DNA of 64,000 nucleotides from Paraburkholderia sp. (GCF_024281035.1 NZ_JAMXLH010000029.1:124001-188000), one strand, 5' to 3'; counted from the stretch's first letter, positions 1 to 8,770 are shown. Numbers and translations are program-made. Notes: a model not told the origin generated them from the sequence alone.

Positions 1-24
1 CTGCTTGCGGATCGCAGCGCGAAA

Positions 25-52
25 CCCTGATCGGGTAGGGTTCCGATCAGGG
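25..52. repeat. Perfect 10-bp inverted repeat (hairpin)
   Basis: CCCTGATCGG (25-34) and CCGATCAGGG (43-52) are exact inverted repeats around an 8-nt loop. No T-tract follows on either strand, so a simple intrinsic terminator is not well supported. It could be the end of whatever lies left of the window or an element-end structure. Confidence 0.5.
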
Positions 53-98
53 GCGTCGCGCGCTCACCGCGACCCGATCCGTAGTCATTCAGTAGGGT

Positions 99-128
99 TG
101 TCCGAAAAAATTCTACAAATTTAGGACA
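99..128. promoter_or_regulatory. Upstream operator-like palindrome of the AbiE operon
   Basis: This 30-bp AT-rich element has outer arms TGTCC and GGACA. It matches the element at 152-181 in size and most positions, sharing the outer arms and the inner TACAAAT. It lies just 5' of the predicted promoter. AbiEi antitoxins are known to repress their own operon by binding inverted repeats, so these are the natural candidate sites; binding is inferred. Confidence 0.6.
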
Positions 129-143
129 CATTGCGCGTATGGG

Positions 144-173
144 TTGACCTTCGTCCGAAGAAAATATACAAAT
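144..173 (+). promoter_or_regulatory. Predicted sigma-70 promoter of abiEi-abiEii
   Basis: TTGACC (144-149) is followed after 17 nt by TACAAA (167-172), with an overlapping TATACA at 165-170. The -10 region lies inside the second palindrome, so a bound repressor would block RNA polymerase. Transcription would start about 10-15 nt before the ATG at 192. Confidence 0.5.
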
Positions 174-181
174 ATCGGACA
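152..181. promoter_or_regulatory. Downstream operator-like palindrome of the AbiE operon
   Basis: This 30-bp element has arms GTCCGA and TCGGAC and an AT-rich centre. It is a second copy of the site at 99-128, placed 53 bp away centre to centre (about five helical turns), and it covers the predicted -10 region of the toxin-antitoxin promoter. Confidence 0.6.
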
Positions 182-191
182 AGGTGTGACT

Positions 192-911
192 ATGAATGAC
201 CTGAAAACCCAGATTATTAGCCACATAGAGGCATCTGACACAGGCCGTGTGTGGGTGCCTGCCGATTTTTCCAATCTTGGCAGCCGCGACGCCGTGGATA
301 AGGCGTTACAGCGCCTCGTTGCCGCTGGCCGGCTGCGCCGGATCGACCGTGGGTTGTACGATCGACCCAAAATTAACAGCCTTACCAAGAAAGCCACCGC
401 TCCGGACTATCGGGCGGTCATCGATGCAATTGCGCGCCGGGACCAATTGCGCCTTATGGTTGACGGCATGACTGCTGCAAACGATCTAGGTTTGACGGAC
501 GCAGTACCGGCTATGGTCACGATCCATACGGATGCGCGTCGCCGATCCATCCAACTTGATAAGCTCACCATCCACTTCAAGCTAACTGCACCGAGTCGCC
601 TGTATTGGGCCGGTCGTCCGGCGATGCGGGTAGTGCAGGCGTTGTACTGGTTGAAGGACATGTTGCCGTCGGACAGACCTCGCGTTCTCAAGCGGTTGAC
701 CGCGCTTCTGGCTGACCCCGCGCAAGGAGACGTCATTCGCCAAGACCTGCTCATTGGTTTCAGCAAGTTACCGGCATGGATGCAGGAATTCATTCGGAAA
801 CTCCCCGGCTGTGACCCATCGATCGGTGGACTGCTGGCGGATGAGAAACGCATGCATCAGCAGGAGTCCGTAGCCGGGAAGCGTAAGTCTACGGGCAAGG
901 TGCGGCCATGA
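192..911 (+). CDS. abiEi: Type IV toxin-antitoxin system antitoxin, AbiEi/DUF6088-like
   Basis: The 239-residue protein has an N-terminal winged helix-turn-helix (about residues 1-60, ending in a basic GRLRRIDRGLYDRP stretch) and a C-terminal domain typical of the DUF6088/AbiEi family. In the family the N-terminal domain binds operator DNA and the C-terminal domain counteracts the toxin. I chose ATG 192 because AAGG lies 8 nt upstream; an in-frame TTG at 144 would fall inside the promoter. The stop overlaps the toxin ATG by 4 nt (ATGA), so the pair is translationally coupled. Twin palindromes upstream support autoregulation. Base composition is lower in GC than the core genes, as expected for a mobile defence module. 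Confidence 0.85.
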   Translation: MNDLKTQIISHIEASDTGRVWVPADFSNLGSRDAVDKALQRLVAAGRLRRIDRGLYDRPKINSLTKKATAPDYRAVIDAIARRDQLRLMVDGMTAANDLGLTDAVPAMVTIHTDARRRSIQLDKLTIHFKLTAPSRLYWAGRPAMRVVQALYWLKDMLPSDRPRVLKRLTALLADPAQGDVIRQDLLIGFSKLPAWMQEFIRKLPGCDPSIGGLLADEKRMHQQESVAGKRKSTGKVRP

Positions 912-1963
912 ACCAGAATTTCGACAAGATCATTCAAGCTGAGAACGACGAGCGGCGCGATCTGTTTTTGACAGCGGCCGCCCGAATGGGGACGGCAGTC
1001 CAGAACGTCGAAAAGGATTTCTGGGTGTGCTGGACCCTGGACGTGCTGTTTAACGGCTTACCGAATGACGGCCCCCGCCTCCTGTTCAAGGGAGGCACGT
1101 CACTATCCAAAGCGTTCGGACTCATTTCGCGTTTCTCCGAGGACATTGATATCACGGTGTTCCGGGAAGACATTGGCGAGCCTGCGGAGGTGGAGGACCT
1201 GGACGCCCTGAGTGGCAAAAAACGCCGCGCCAGATTGGATCGCATTCGTGATGCCTGTCAGCACTACATAGCTGAAGAGATGGCTGTGCGTTTCCGAGAA
1301 ATCGCTGAAACGATGATTCCCGCAAGTCAATTTCGCGTCGAGTTCGATGCCGATGACCCGGATCGTCAGACACTGCTGTTCTGGTACCCCGTCGTGACTG
1401 CTGATCCAAAGGACTACATCCGTTCGGCCGTAAAGATCGAAGCAGGCGCCAAGTCGGCGTTGGATCCACACGAAGTAGCCACAGTCAAGCCTTACATCGC
1501 GGACGATCTGCCAGATTTGGACCTTGCCGTGCGGAATGTCACTACGGTCAAGCCTGAACGTACCTTCTGGGACAAGATCATCATCCTGCACGGCCTGCGA
1601 CAATGGCACGACCGAAGGGGCGAGCTACGGCACGGCGGGCAGCGCGTTTCACGGCACTACTACGATATCTACCTGTTGCTAAAACACCCGGACGCGGCGG
1701 CGTGGCAGGCAAATCATCGTTTGGCGGAGGACTGCGCGAAGCACGCCAGACTTTTCTTTGGTAGCGCGGATCTCGGCCTTGACGCAGCCACTCATGGCAA
1801 TTTCACATTGGCGCGTTCGGATGGTATGCACGACGCGCTGGTCCGAGATTATGCTGCGATGGGCGGCATGATTTTCAAGGGGTTGCCTCCGATTGATGAT
1901 GTCCTGAAAGCAGTCGCGACATTGGAGGGGAACTTGAACACTCACGAGCCGGACTCTGCGTAA
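908..1963 (+). CDS. abiEii: Type IV toxin-antitoxin system toxin, AbiEii nucleotidyltransferase
   Basis: This is a 351-residue AbiEii/AbiGii-family nucleotidyltransferase. The DNA polymerase beta-like core shows GGTSLSK (62-68), SEDIDI (77-82, with the metal-binding acidic pair D79/D81), TFWDKI (219-224) and RHYYDIYLL (249-257), which match the conserved family motifs. Family toxins modify RNA such as tRNA 3' ends and arrest growth, and were first found as phage abortive-infection proteins. All catalytic motifs look intact, so the toxin should be active. It is coupled to the antitoxin by a 4-nt overlap. The RNA target cannot be read from sequence. Confidence 0.88.
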   Translation: MNQNFDKIIQAENDERRDLFLTAAARMGTAVQNVEKDFWVCWTLDVLFNGLPNDGPRLLFKGGTSLSKAFGLISRFSEDIDITVFREDIGEPAEVEDLDALSGKKRRARLDRIRDACQHYIAEEMAVRFREIAETMIPASQFRVEFDADDPDRQTLLFWYPVVTADPKDYIRSAVKIEAGAKSALDPHEVATVKPYIADDLPDLDLAVRNVTTVKPERTFWDKIIILHGLRQWHDRRGELRHGGQRVSRHYYDIYLLLKHPDAAAWQANHRLAEDCAKHARLFFGSADLGLDAATHGNFTLARSDGMHDALVRDYAAMGGMIFKGLPPIDDVLKAVATLEGNLNTHEPDSA

Positions 1964-2067
1964 GCCGGATGCGAGGGGCAGCAGGTGGGTTTAATTTTTT
2001 GTCACCCGCCCGAAGCTTCCAAGAGACGCCGCCGGTGGTCGATCTTTCCGTCGCCTCGGCACTGATC

Positions 2068-2117
2068 GATGCATCACAGCTGGCCTCTCGGCGATGCATC
2101 ACAGCTGGCCTCTCGGC
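2068..2117. repeat. Perfect 25-bp tandem duplication
   Basis: The unit beginning GATGCATCACAGCTGG occurs at 2068-2092 and again, base for base, at 2093-2117. Lack of divergence suggests a recent slippage or duplication, or a functional site under selection. Confidence 0.85.
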
Positions 2118-2251
2118 GTTGAATTGCAGGCTGTGACAGCCGAACACGATTTCAACTTCGCCTGCTGAGTCGGTATCGGCTTCCTCGAATCTGAAAATGT
2201 GCCGCAGTGTGCCGGAATCGGTTGTGAGTCGATGTAGTATCGGATGACTGC

Positions 2252-2280
2252 TTTTGGGGAAATTTCTCGTCTCATATAAC
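2252..2280 (+). promoter_or_regulatory. Possible promoter of the Wadjet operon
   Basis: TTTTGG (2252-2257) and TATAAC (2275-2280) are separated by 17 nt. The resulting leader to jetA would be about 100 nt. The -35 is weak, so this is only the best-looking candidate in the gap. Confidence 0.35.
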
Positions 2281-2390
2281 AAACCGAGGGCAATTTGAAG
2301 AATCGCTCACATCCAGGCAGGCCGGAAATCCGCTGAAGCGGTACAAGGCCTTGTGTCCTTTGAACTTCAATGCTGCTGACTCGCATCTAA

Positions 2391-3725
2391 ATGAATACCG
2401 CTGTGATTGCTAGCGACTCATCGGACGATCAAGAATCCAGCTCCTTCGAGGCATACTTTCGCGATTCGGCATTCGCGATCGAATCGCCGATAGCTTGGGC
2501 GCTGTCTCAACGGCTCGAAACTCTTGACGCGCTACGCGGCTTGATTTCAGGTAGTCAGGCTGTTGCGCGTCTGCGGCTGTGGGTATTCCTGGAACTCGCT
2601 GGCCAGCCACAGGGCCGTCTACAACGGGACGATCTGACCCAACTGTTCCACGTGCTCAAATCCGATGCGCTCGACATGGTGCTGAAACGCCTGCGCGAGC
2701 TTGGCCTGCTAGTTTGGGACGCGACAGATCAAGACTACCATCTCTCGTCACTTGCCCAACAGGTGCATGCGCTCCTCGCACCGCTCACACGCGCGGCAAC
2801 TGAGGGCGACGAGATGGCGACGTTGCTTGCGCAGGTCGCTGGAGCGCAAGCGCTGGGTCTCTCGGATGCCAGCCAAATCAAGCATCTGCATGCCCAGCTC
2901 GCACGTCTACATGACGAGTTCGCCGATGCTATCGCGAGCGGCTCAGAGGCGCGCCTGCGCGATGCTCGTCCCCGCTTTGAAAGGGCGCTGACATTGGTCG
3001 AGCGTGCCGGCGAGGCACTTACGGCCTTGATCCGAAGTGATTACGATGATCCGCGTCTAGAACGAGAGGCGCGGACCCTAGGCCACGGTCAGGCACGACT
3101 ATTATCGATGGCTAGCCAGCTCACGCGCGCGCTGCAGCAGGCAGATCGCCAGCGGGTTACGCTGGGCAGCACGGGTGTTACCAGTTCTGACGTGCGTCTG
3201 TGGCTCCAATCGCATCCTGCGCTGTACGAGTTGCTAGGAGATGCGCTATCAACCGGCGTACGGCCCGTATTCGTGAGCGGGCACGACTTGCTGGACGTGG
3301 CCGAAGGCGAGTTCGAACGCGAGCGGCCGGATCCGCAGCGCTCAGCGGGGCTACCACCCGCAGCTCATGCAAAGCCGGGGGAGCTGGAAGCGTTGCGTAT
3401 GCCGGTAGAACTTGCGATGCTGATCGCTCAGTTATCAGACTGGTCTGTTGTGCCCGCCGGCGAGCCACCTTTGCAACGGCGAGTCGGCGAGGTCGTGCTT
3501 GGTGGGCGATTTGCGCAAGCATCCTATCGGATGCAGCTGTTGCCTCTGCTGGGCGATGTTCAAGCGCGTGGCCTTCAGGGCCAAACGGGAGATTTCGCGC
3601 GCCTGCCTTGGCGGGCGGCACTGTTGCCTGTCCTGGACGAAGTAGACGATCCCCACGTTGCCGCCCTGAGCGCTGGCCACCTCCAACCTGAAAAGCTACC
3701 CGACCAAGATGAACGATTCTCTTGA
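2391..3725 (+). CDS. jetA: Wadjet subunit JetA (MksF/MukF-like kleisin)
   Basis: This 444-residue soluble, Leu/Ala/Arg-rich, mostly helical protein is the first gene of a four-gene operon whose SMC and Toprim members identify a Wadjet (JetABCD/MksFEBG) locus. By position and size it is the kleisin subunit that bridges the SMC heads. Residues about 40-110 look like a winged helix (RLRLWVFLELAGQ through LKRLRELGLLVWD), as expected for an MukF-type N-terminus. The assignment rests mainly on operon context, because kleisins diverge strongly. No obvious Shine-Dalgarno lies before ATG 2391. The last 17 nt overlap jetB in another frame. Confidence 0.75.
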   Translation: MNTAVIASDSSDDQESSSFEAYFRDSAFAIESPIAWALSQRLETLDALRGLISGSQAVARLRLWVFLELAGQPQGRLQRDDLTQLFHVLKSDALDMVLKRLRELGLLVWDATDQDYHLSSLAQQVHALLAPLTRAATEGDEMATLLAQVAGAQALGLSDASQIKHLHAQLARLHDEFADAIASGSEARLRDARPRFERALTLVERAGEALTALIRSDYDDPRLEREARTLGHGQARLLSMASQLTRALQQADRQRVTLGSTGVTSSDVRLWLQSHPALYELLGDALSTGVRPVFVSGHDLLDVAEGEFERERPDPQRSAGLPPAAHAKPGELEALRMPVELAMLIAQLSDWSVVPAGEPPLQRRVGEVVLGGRFAQASYRMQLLPLLGDVQARGLQGQTGDFARLPWRAALLPVLDEVDDPHVAALSAGHLQPEKLPDQDERFS

Positions 3726-4392
3726 TGATGCCGCGCTGCTTGCGGCCGAGCTGCTAGCTCGCCGCTGGTTGCCGCGCCAGCACCCGCGCGTACGCCACGC
3801 CTTGATCGACGCCGACGTTTGGCAGTCCGTACAGGAGCGACTGGGGCAGGTCGGTTTGTATTTGATTGACAACATTCATGCGGACTACGTCAGTGTCGCT
3901 CTTTTGCGCGGAGCCGAAACGTTGGTTTTTGGAGAGGCGGGCTTAGACGCCAACAACAACGTGGACTTGCCGCGTGACGCTGTCTCACTGTTGGTCGTGC
4001 TGTGGTCGTTGATTGTATTGCCTAAGCGTGAGCGTCAGGCCGCCCGCGCGGCTAGCGCCGACGGCGAGACTCAAGCCGAGATGTTCGCGAGCGATCGCCC
4101 GATGCCGAGTGCGGTTTCCGTGAGTCCCCTTGTTTCCTACAAGGCTTTGCTGACTGACTTCGGTACACAATTGGGCAAGAAGACCCGCATGGATGCGAAC
4201 CTGAAGCGACTGGAAACGCACGGGTTCATTACTCGCCGCGGTGATGACATTGCTGAAGGACCGTTGCTGGATTTGTTGCTCAACTATGATGCGCTGGCGC
4301 CACGCATCCTCGATGGTGCGCTTAGCGACGTGCTAGCGCGCACGCATTCAGAGAGTGCAACGGAAAGTGATTCCACGGAGGTTCGAGGCTGA
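3709..4392 (+). CDS. jetB: Wadjet subunit JetB (MksE/MukE-like)
   Basis: This 227-residue protein, second in the operon, has the size of JetB/MksE (DUF4194-like) subunits, which in family members are winged-helix proteins that bind the kleisin. The segment VSLLVVLWSLIVLPKRERQ and the C-terminal KTRMDANLKRLETHGFITRRGDD (helix plus wing-like basic turn) fit such a fold. The start overlaps jetA by 17 nt and the stop overlaps the jetC ATG by one base (TGATG), so all three should be translated in fixed ratio. Identification is by context and length more than by a unique motif. Confidence 0.75.
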   Translation: MNDSLDDAALLAAELLARRWLPRQHPRVRHALIDADVWQSVQERLGQVGLYLIDNIHADYVSVALLRGAETLVFGEAGLDANNNVDLPRDAVSLLVVLWSLIVLPKRERQAARAASADGETQAEMFASDRPMPSAVSVSPLVSYKALLTDFGTQLGKKTRMDANLKRLETHGFITRRGDDIAEGPLLDLLLNYDALAPRILDGALSDVLARTHSESATESDSTEVRG

Positions 4393-7202
4393 TGTTTCAC
4401 TTGCAAACTCTCGAGCTACTTCAATGGGACTATTGTCAGCGGATCACACTGCCGCTTGATGGCTCAATCATCACCGTGGCGGGTCCCAATGGCTCCGGCA
4501 AGACAACGCTGCTCGACGCGATGCGCACCTTGCTCGGTCTAGAGTGCTCGGGCGGCCGCAACTACAAGACGTATGCGCGTCATGCGAACGCCGACACGAC
4601 TTGGCTTCGTGCCACAGTAGACAACCGATCACGTAGCCGCCAGAGTTCGAGTCGGCCGTTTGCGCGCAACCTCCTGTATTCGGATCAGGTAACGCTCGCC
4701 TGCCGCATTGAACGCAACGGTGGCGATTGGCAGCGACGCTATTTGATGGTCGACGGGGATGCGCCGATCGAAGTTCTGGTCGAAAAGCCAGACAAAGACT
4801 GGCTAGGCGTCGAGCACTGGCGTAAGCGCTTGGAGGGGGCAGGTTTGTCCCGAGCCATCGCACGCGTGTTAGCGCTCGAGCAGGGCCAGACTGATCGGCT
4901 TTGCGAGTACTCACCGAAGGAATTACTGCGCTTGGTCTTCGATGTTTTTGGCGACCAGGAAGTGCTCGATCGCTACGAAGAAGCCCGCAAGCACCAGCGC
5001 GAGCTGGCGACTGAAGTAGAGACTGCCGAACGGGAGCTAGCTCACAGCCAGGCTCAGTTCGCTCAGCTGGAAGGTCGCGTTAATCTCTACCGCCAGTATC
5101 AAGCCAAGTTGCGCGAACGAGAGTTCTTGGCGACGGAAGTGATTCCAGTGCTGACGTGGTATGAGGAGCGGCAAGATGCGGCCACCAAGTTACGTGAACT
5201 GCATCGCCAACGCCTGCATCAGGCCCAGCTGAAGCGTCAGCGGGCCGCGGACAGCGCGATGCTGCTTCAACTGCTGGAACAGAAGAGTATAGCTGCCGAA
5301 CGTGTGCGGCAATTCGAGGCCGAAAGAGATGCCGCACTGGCATTGCAGCGGCAAGCGCGCGACGTCGAACGACCGGTGGAGGATCTCGTCAAGCACGCTG
5401 AGGAGTTGCAAGCTCTCGCCGCAGTAGAAACCAATGCGGCCGACCTCGCTGAGCACCTGAGAGCCTTGGAACAACGCAAGGCCGAACTGGGCGAGCAATG
5501 GCGCTCGGTCAAGGCAGAGCGCGACAGCGCCCAGGAGGGACTGGATCGCTTGCAGGCTCGGCGGCAGGCTCCACGGCCGAAGGAAGTTGATAACTTCCTG
5601 AAGCTGTTGCGTAGCGAAAACGTTGCTCACCACGTGATGGCTGATGTCGTCGAGATTATTGACGAGCACTGGCGAAATGCAGCAGAAGGCGTGTTGAGCG
5701 GAGCGCGCTGGGTGGTGGTGCTGGATGACGCGGATAGTGAGGCACGGGCGATGGCGTTCGCGGAACGCGAGCGCTATCGACACTACATTGTGTCCGAATC
5801 CGCCGAAGCGCCTGTACGACCGGCCCCAGAGAGTTTGCTCGCAGTGTTGCGATTTTCGGCACCTGCTCCAGTATGGTTACTGAAACAACTCGCGCAGATC
5901 CGTCGCGTGGACAGTACGGACGAGGGACTAGAGCAGAAGGGGGAGTGGATAACGCAGGCCGCTTACTGGCGTGATGCCCGCGGAGGACGCAGTGTATGGG
6001 TGGACCCGGGCGAGTACCAGTTCGGTGCCCAGGCGCTCGCTTCTCGAAAGGAAGCTATCGAGCGACGTCTGGTGCAATTGGATCGTCAGCTAACGGGAAT
6101 AGCGTGCGACCAACAAGATGTACAGAGGCAACACACTGCGGCTGTCGAGGCCAGTAAGGGGCATCGCGCGGCTGAAGAACTGGCGCGGCGAGGTGAGGAA
6201 TTCGAACGGGCGCGTCAACAACTGCCGGCACTGAGGGCTGCGCGCATTACGGCTGGTGACGAATGGCAGAGGCTTGACCGCGAATACGTGTCGGCGGGTA
6301 AGGGGCGCGACGACGCAGGTAGGGCATACAAGGAGACACAGGAGCGGCTTGTTGCAACCGAGCGCGACGCGGAGAAGTACGAGCGTGAGTGGCGTGAGCG
6401 CTTCGATATGCAGACCGCTCGCGCCGCCAGCTCACGCGAACAGAAACGGCGGTTCCCAGCGCGGTGGATCACGCGTGAGAAGCTCGTCGATCTGCGCGAA
6501 CGGTTCGAGAACGCCAGGCAGGCGCAATTGCGCAGCGATGCAGTTGAGAAAGACCTGCAACAGGGGCAATGGGAAACGGACGCCACTGTTGAGGAGAAAC
6601 ATACGCTAATGCAGGCCACGGTGGGCGGGCAACTGGCACAGCTAGAAGAGCGTAAGGCCAGCAACGCTGCTGCGTCTATTGCGGTCAATAACGCGCGCGA
6701 GCGTTACATCGACGTACTGCGCGCTACCGTTCGCCGTTACCGTAAGAACATCGTGGATTTGGGCGTCCTTGCGGGTGTCGAAGTCAATGCCGATCTGCCG
6801 CACCTGGACAACGACGACACCGTGTTGCGTCAAGCCGAACTCAAGGTCAGCTTCAATTTCGACGGCAAGGGCCAGATTGGGTTGAATGACGGCGAAGCAT
6901 CCGGCGGTCAGCAGGTGATTAAGTCGCTGATCTTGCTGGTGGGTTTGCTCAAGGATGACGAGATGTCTGGTGGTTTCGTCTTCATCGACGAACCTTTCGC
7001 TCACCTGGACGTACGAAACATCCAACTGGTTGGTCATTTCCTGAAATCCACCAGAGCTCAGTACGTTCTGACCACACCAATAACGCACAACGTCGAGGTG
7101 TTCGAACCTGCGGACATCACACTAGTCACATCCAAGAAGCCTCGCGACTCGCGCTGGGCACCGCCTATTGGAGTGCTGCAGCGACGGGGCGAGACAATCT
7201 GA
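4392..7202 (+). CDS. jetC: Wadjet subunit JetC (SMC-like ATPase, MksB-like)
   Basis: This 936-residue SMC-type ATPase has Walker A GPNGSGKTT (31-39), two long Gln/Glu/Arg-rich coiled-coil arms (roughly 190-400 and 555-790), a globular hinge-like section between them, an ABC signature SGGQQ (about 837-841) and Walker B FVFIDEP (about 862-868). In Wadjet systems the ATPase dimer extrudes loops of small circular DNA so that JetD can cut plasmids. The arms are short for a condensin-type protein, as in MksB-type ATPases, and make this a compact version. Key ATPase motifs are intact, so the complex should be functional. Confidence 0.9.
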   Translation: MFHLQTLELLQWDYCQRITLPLDGSIITVAGPNGSGKTTLLDAMRTLLGLECSGGRNYKTYARHANADTTWLRATVDNRSRSRQSSSRPFARNLLYSDQVTLACRIERNGGDWQRRYLMVDGDAPIEVLVEKPDKDWLGVEHWRKRLEGAGLSRAIARVLALEQGQTDRLCEYSPKELLRLVFDVFGDQEVLDRYEEARKHQRELATEVETAERELAHSQAQFAQLEGRVNLYRQYQAKLREREFLATEVIPVLTWYEERQDAATKLRELHRQRLHQAQLKRQRAADSAMLLQLLEQKSIAAERVRQFEAERDAALALQRQARDVERPVEDLVKHAEELQALAAVETNAADLAEHLRALEQRKAELGEQWRSVKAERDSAQEGLDRLQARRQAPRPKEVDNFLKLLRSENVAHHVMADVVEIIDEHWRNAAEGVLSGARWVVVLDDADSEARAMAFAERERYRHYIVSESAEAPVRPAPESLLAVLRFSAPAPVWLLKQLAQIRRVDSTDEGLEQKGEWITQAAYWRDARGGRSVWVDPGEYQFGAQALASRKEAIERRLVQLDRQLTGIACDQQDVQRQHTAAVEASKGHRAAEELARRGEEFERARQQLPALRAARITAGDEWQRLDREYVSAGKGRDDAGRAYKETQERLVATERDAEKYEREWRERFDMQTARAASSREQKRRFPARWITREKLVDLRERFENARQAQLRSDAVEKDLQQGQWETDATVEEKHTLMQATVGGQLAQLEERKASNAAASIAVNNARERYIDVLRATVRRYRKNIVDLGVLAGVEVNADLPHLDNDDTVLRQAELKVSFNFDGKGQIGLNDGEASGGQQVIKSLILLVGLLKDDEMSGGFVFIDEPFAHLDVRNIQLVGHFLKSTRAQYVLTTPITHNVEVFEPADITLVTSKKPRDSRWAPPIGVLQRRGETI

Positions 7203-7204
7203 AC

Positions 7205-8440
7205 ATGATCACGTCGGTGACAAATTGGGTGGATACAGAGCGCAAGCGCGGGATGCGAGATCGCTGCGCGTCTGGCGGGGTACCTGAGCACCTGCTCCTG
7301 CTTGATCCGGAGCAACGTGCACTGCTGCAACGCTGGGTGCGGGCTGACAGCATGCGCCGTAGCCGAGCTGCGCTGTTGAGCGAGGCCGGACCCGCGGCGA
7401 TTGAGCGTGCCGAGGAACTTTGTGAGCGATTGCTGTGTGAAGGTTGGATCGTACGACGCGAGCGGCTCACCAACGGTACATGGCAATGGGATTCGATTAC
7501 GTGGCGTGATCTTCCTCGGTTGCAGTCGATATTGGCAGTCTCCAGTCCGCGCCAACGTGCAGAACAACGGAAGGCGCTTGTCGAGCAGGGCATGGCTTGG
7601 TTGAGGTTGCGATCCGAGCGGGGTGCTGCAGGTGCGGTCGATCCCGATCTGTTGGACGAGCTTACTCGGGCCTTGGCGCAACTGGGTGAAGACAAGACGT
7701 TGCGCCTCGACCTCCTCGGCACGCGCCTCGATTTGCTCCGGGCCGTCGCGGCCTGGCATGATGCAGGTGGCCAGGGGACTCGCCGCGATTTTGCGTTGCA
7801 GGCGCGCGGGACGACCAAGGCGATTACCGATGCCGACTGGCGGTGGTTGGATGCTGCATTCGACTTGGAACGTTTGCGTATCGCGCGGTTCGCTCCTGTA
7901 GCCTGGCTTGCAGGAGATGTTTTGCTGAAATGGGCTGGGCAGCCGGTGCACCTCCATCCTTTGCACTTTGTAGCACTGCCGTTATCAGATCTGTCACGCG
8001 CCGAGGCTGTCTCAACGCCAATCCGCTGGTGGCTTATCGAAAACCGCGCTAGTTTCGAACGTCAAGCGCTAAGGCGCGGGTCCGGTACAGGTCTGGTGTG
8101 GATGCCTGGGCGTCCCTCCGCGGCATGGCTGGACGCTATCGGTCATCTGTTGACGCTTTCGCCCGCACCGGCCTGGATCAGCGCAGATGCCGATCCGGCG
8201 GGCGTGGACATCGCCTGCACCGTTGGGGGACTCTGGCAGGCGTACGGCCTGACTTGGGAGCCATATAAAATGGACGTGAGTCAATGGGAGGATACTTCGC
8301 AGCGTTGGCCGCTTAACGAACATGACCGTAAGCTGCTCGCCGTCCTATTGGCACGGCCCGATCTGCCGGCCGACTTGCGCAAGCTATGCGAAGCGATGCG
8401 GCGAGACGGTCGCAAGGCAGAGCAAGAGGGTTGGGTTTGA
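7205..8440 (+). CDS. jetD: Wadjet subunit JetD (Toprim-fold nuclease)
   Basis: This 411-residue protein follows jetC by 2 nt. The C-terminal half carries a Toprim-like active site: Glu279 in LIENRASFE, the acidic pair D328/D330 in ISADADPAG, and a late acidic cluster EQE (406-408) near the terminus. This matches the DUF2220/DUF2399-type JetD nuclease. In studied Wadjets JetD cleaves DNA stalled on the loop-extruding JetABC complex, which restricts plasmids. The N-terminal half (about 20-270) would be the arm that contacts JetABC and DNA. The Wadjet subtype (I, II or III) cannot be fixed from motifs alone. Confidence 0.85.
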   Translation: MITSVTNWVDTERKRGMRDRCASGGVPEHLLLLDPEQRALLQRWVRADSMRRSRAALLSEAGPAAIERAEELCERLLCEGWIVRRERLTNGTWQWDSITWRDLPRLQSILAVSSPRQRAEQRKALVEQGMAWLRLRSERGAAGAVDPDLLDELTRALAQLGEDKTLRLDLLGTRLDLLRAVAAWHDAGGQGTRRDFALQARGTTKAITDADWRWLDAAFDLERLRIARFAPVAWLAGDVLLKWAGQPVHLHPLHFVALPLSDLSRAEAVSTPIRWWLIENRASFERQALRRGSGTGLVWMPGRPSAAWLDAIGHLLTLSPAPAWISADADPAGVDIACTVGGLWQAYGLTWEPYKMDVSQWEDTSQRWPLNEHDRKLLAVLLARPDLPADLRKLCEAMRRDGRKAEQEGWV

Positions 8441-8539
8441 ACTGAGGCTCAGCCGGTGCTGCTGCAGTGCGCTTCGTGTGCGTCTGGTGGGAGAAACGGC
8501 CGGAGCCGATGGCCATGGTACCGGTTGGCTATACCAGGA

Positions 8540-8770
8540 CCGCATTGGAAAGTGCGTGACGGTATCGATGACGGCATCCGCGCAGAAATCGTCTTCGGAT
8601 GCCCAATGTTAGTGAGCTTTCAACGAAGATTCTCCGATGCAGTCTGTCCAAAGCTGATAACTGCCGGCGGTTTTTCCGGTATCGCTGACGGTATCGTCGA
8701 TGAATGCGTTAGCGGCACCCCGTCCCCGCAAGGGGACAGCCGCTGGATTGACAATCGAGTGGGAGTGAGA
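8540..8770. repeat. Copy A of a diverged ~240-bp duplicated non-coding module
   Basis: This matches 11160-11400 in the same orientation with many substitutions. Shared blocks include GACCGCATTGGAA, CCGCAGAA, TTCTCCGAT, TTCCGGTATCGCTGACGGTA and GACAA-CGAGTGGGA. Each copy contains paired GGTATC motifs spaced 12 bp, a pattern that would suit a recombinase or other DNA-binding protein. It lies just downstream of jetD. Confidence 0.75.

Larger units (their letters stand above)
1964..2390. other. Intergenic stretch between abiEii and jetA
   Basis: These 427 bases hold no convincing gene. They contain a perfect 25-bp tandem duplication (2068-2117) and a possible promoter (2252-2280) ahead of jetA. 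AT-rich patches alternate with GC-rich ones, unlike the core intergenic regions of the window. Confidence 0.6.

Noticed and set aside
25..52. Intrinsic terminator
   Set aside because: The stem is perfect but neither strand has a T-tract after it; reported only as an inverted repeat.
144..191. TTG start for the AbiEi antitoxin
   Set aside because: It lies inside the predicted -35 region and the operator; ATG 192 has AAGG upstream and starts the winged-helix domain.
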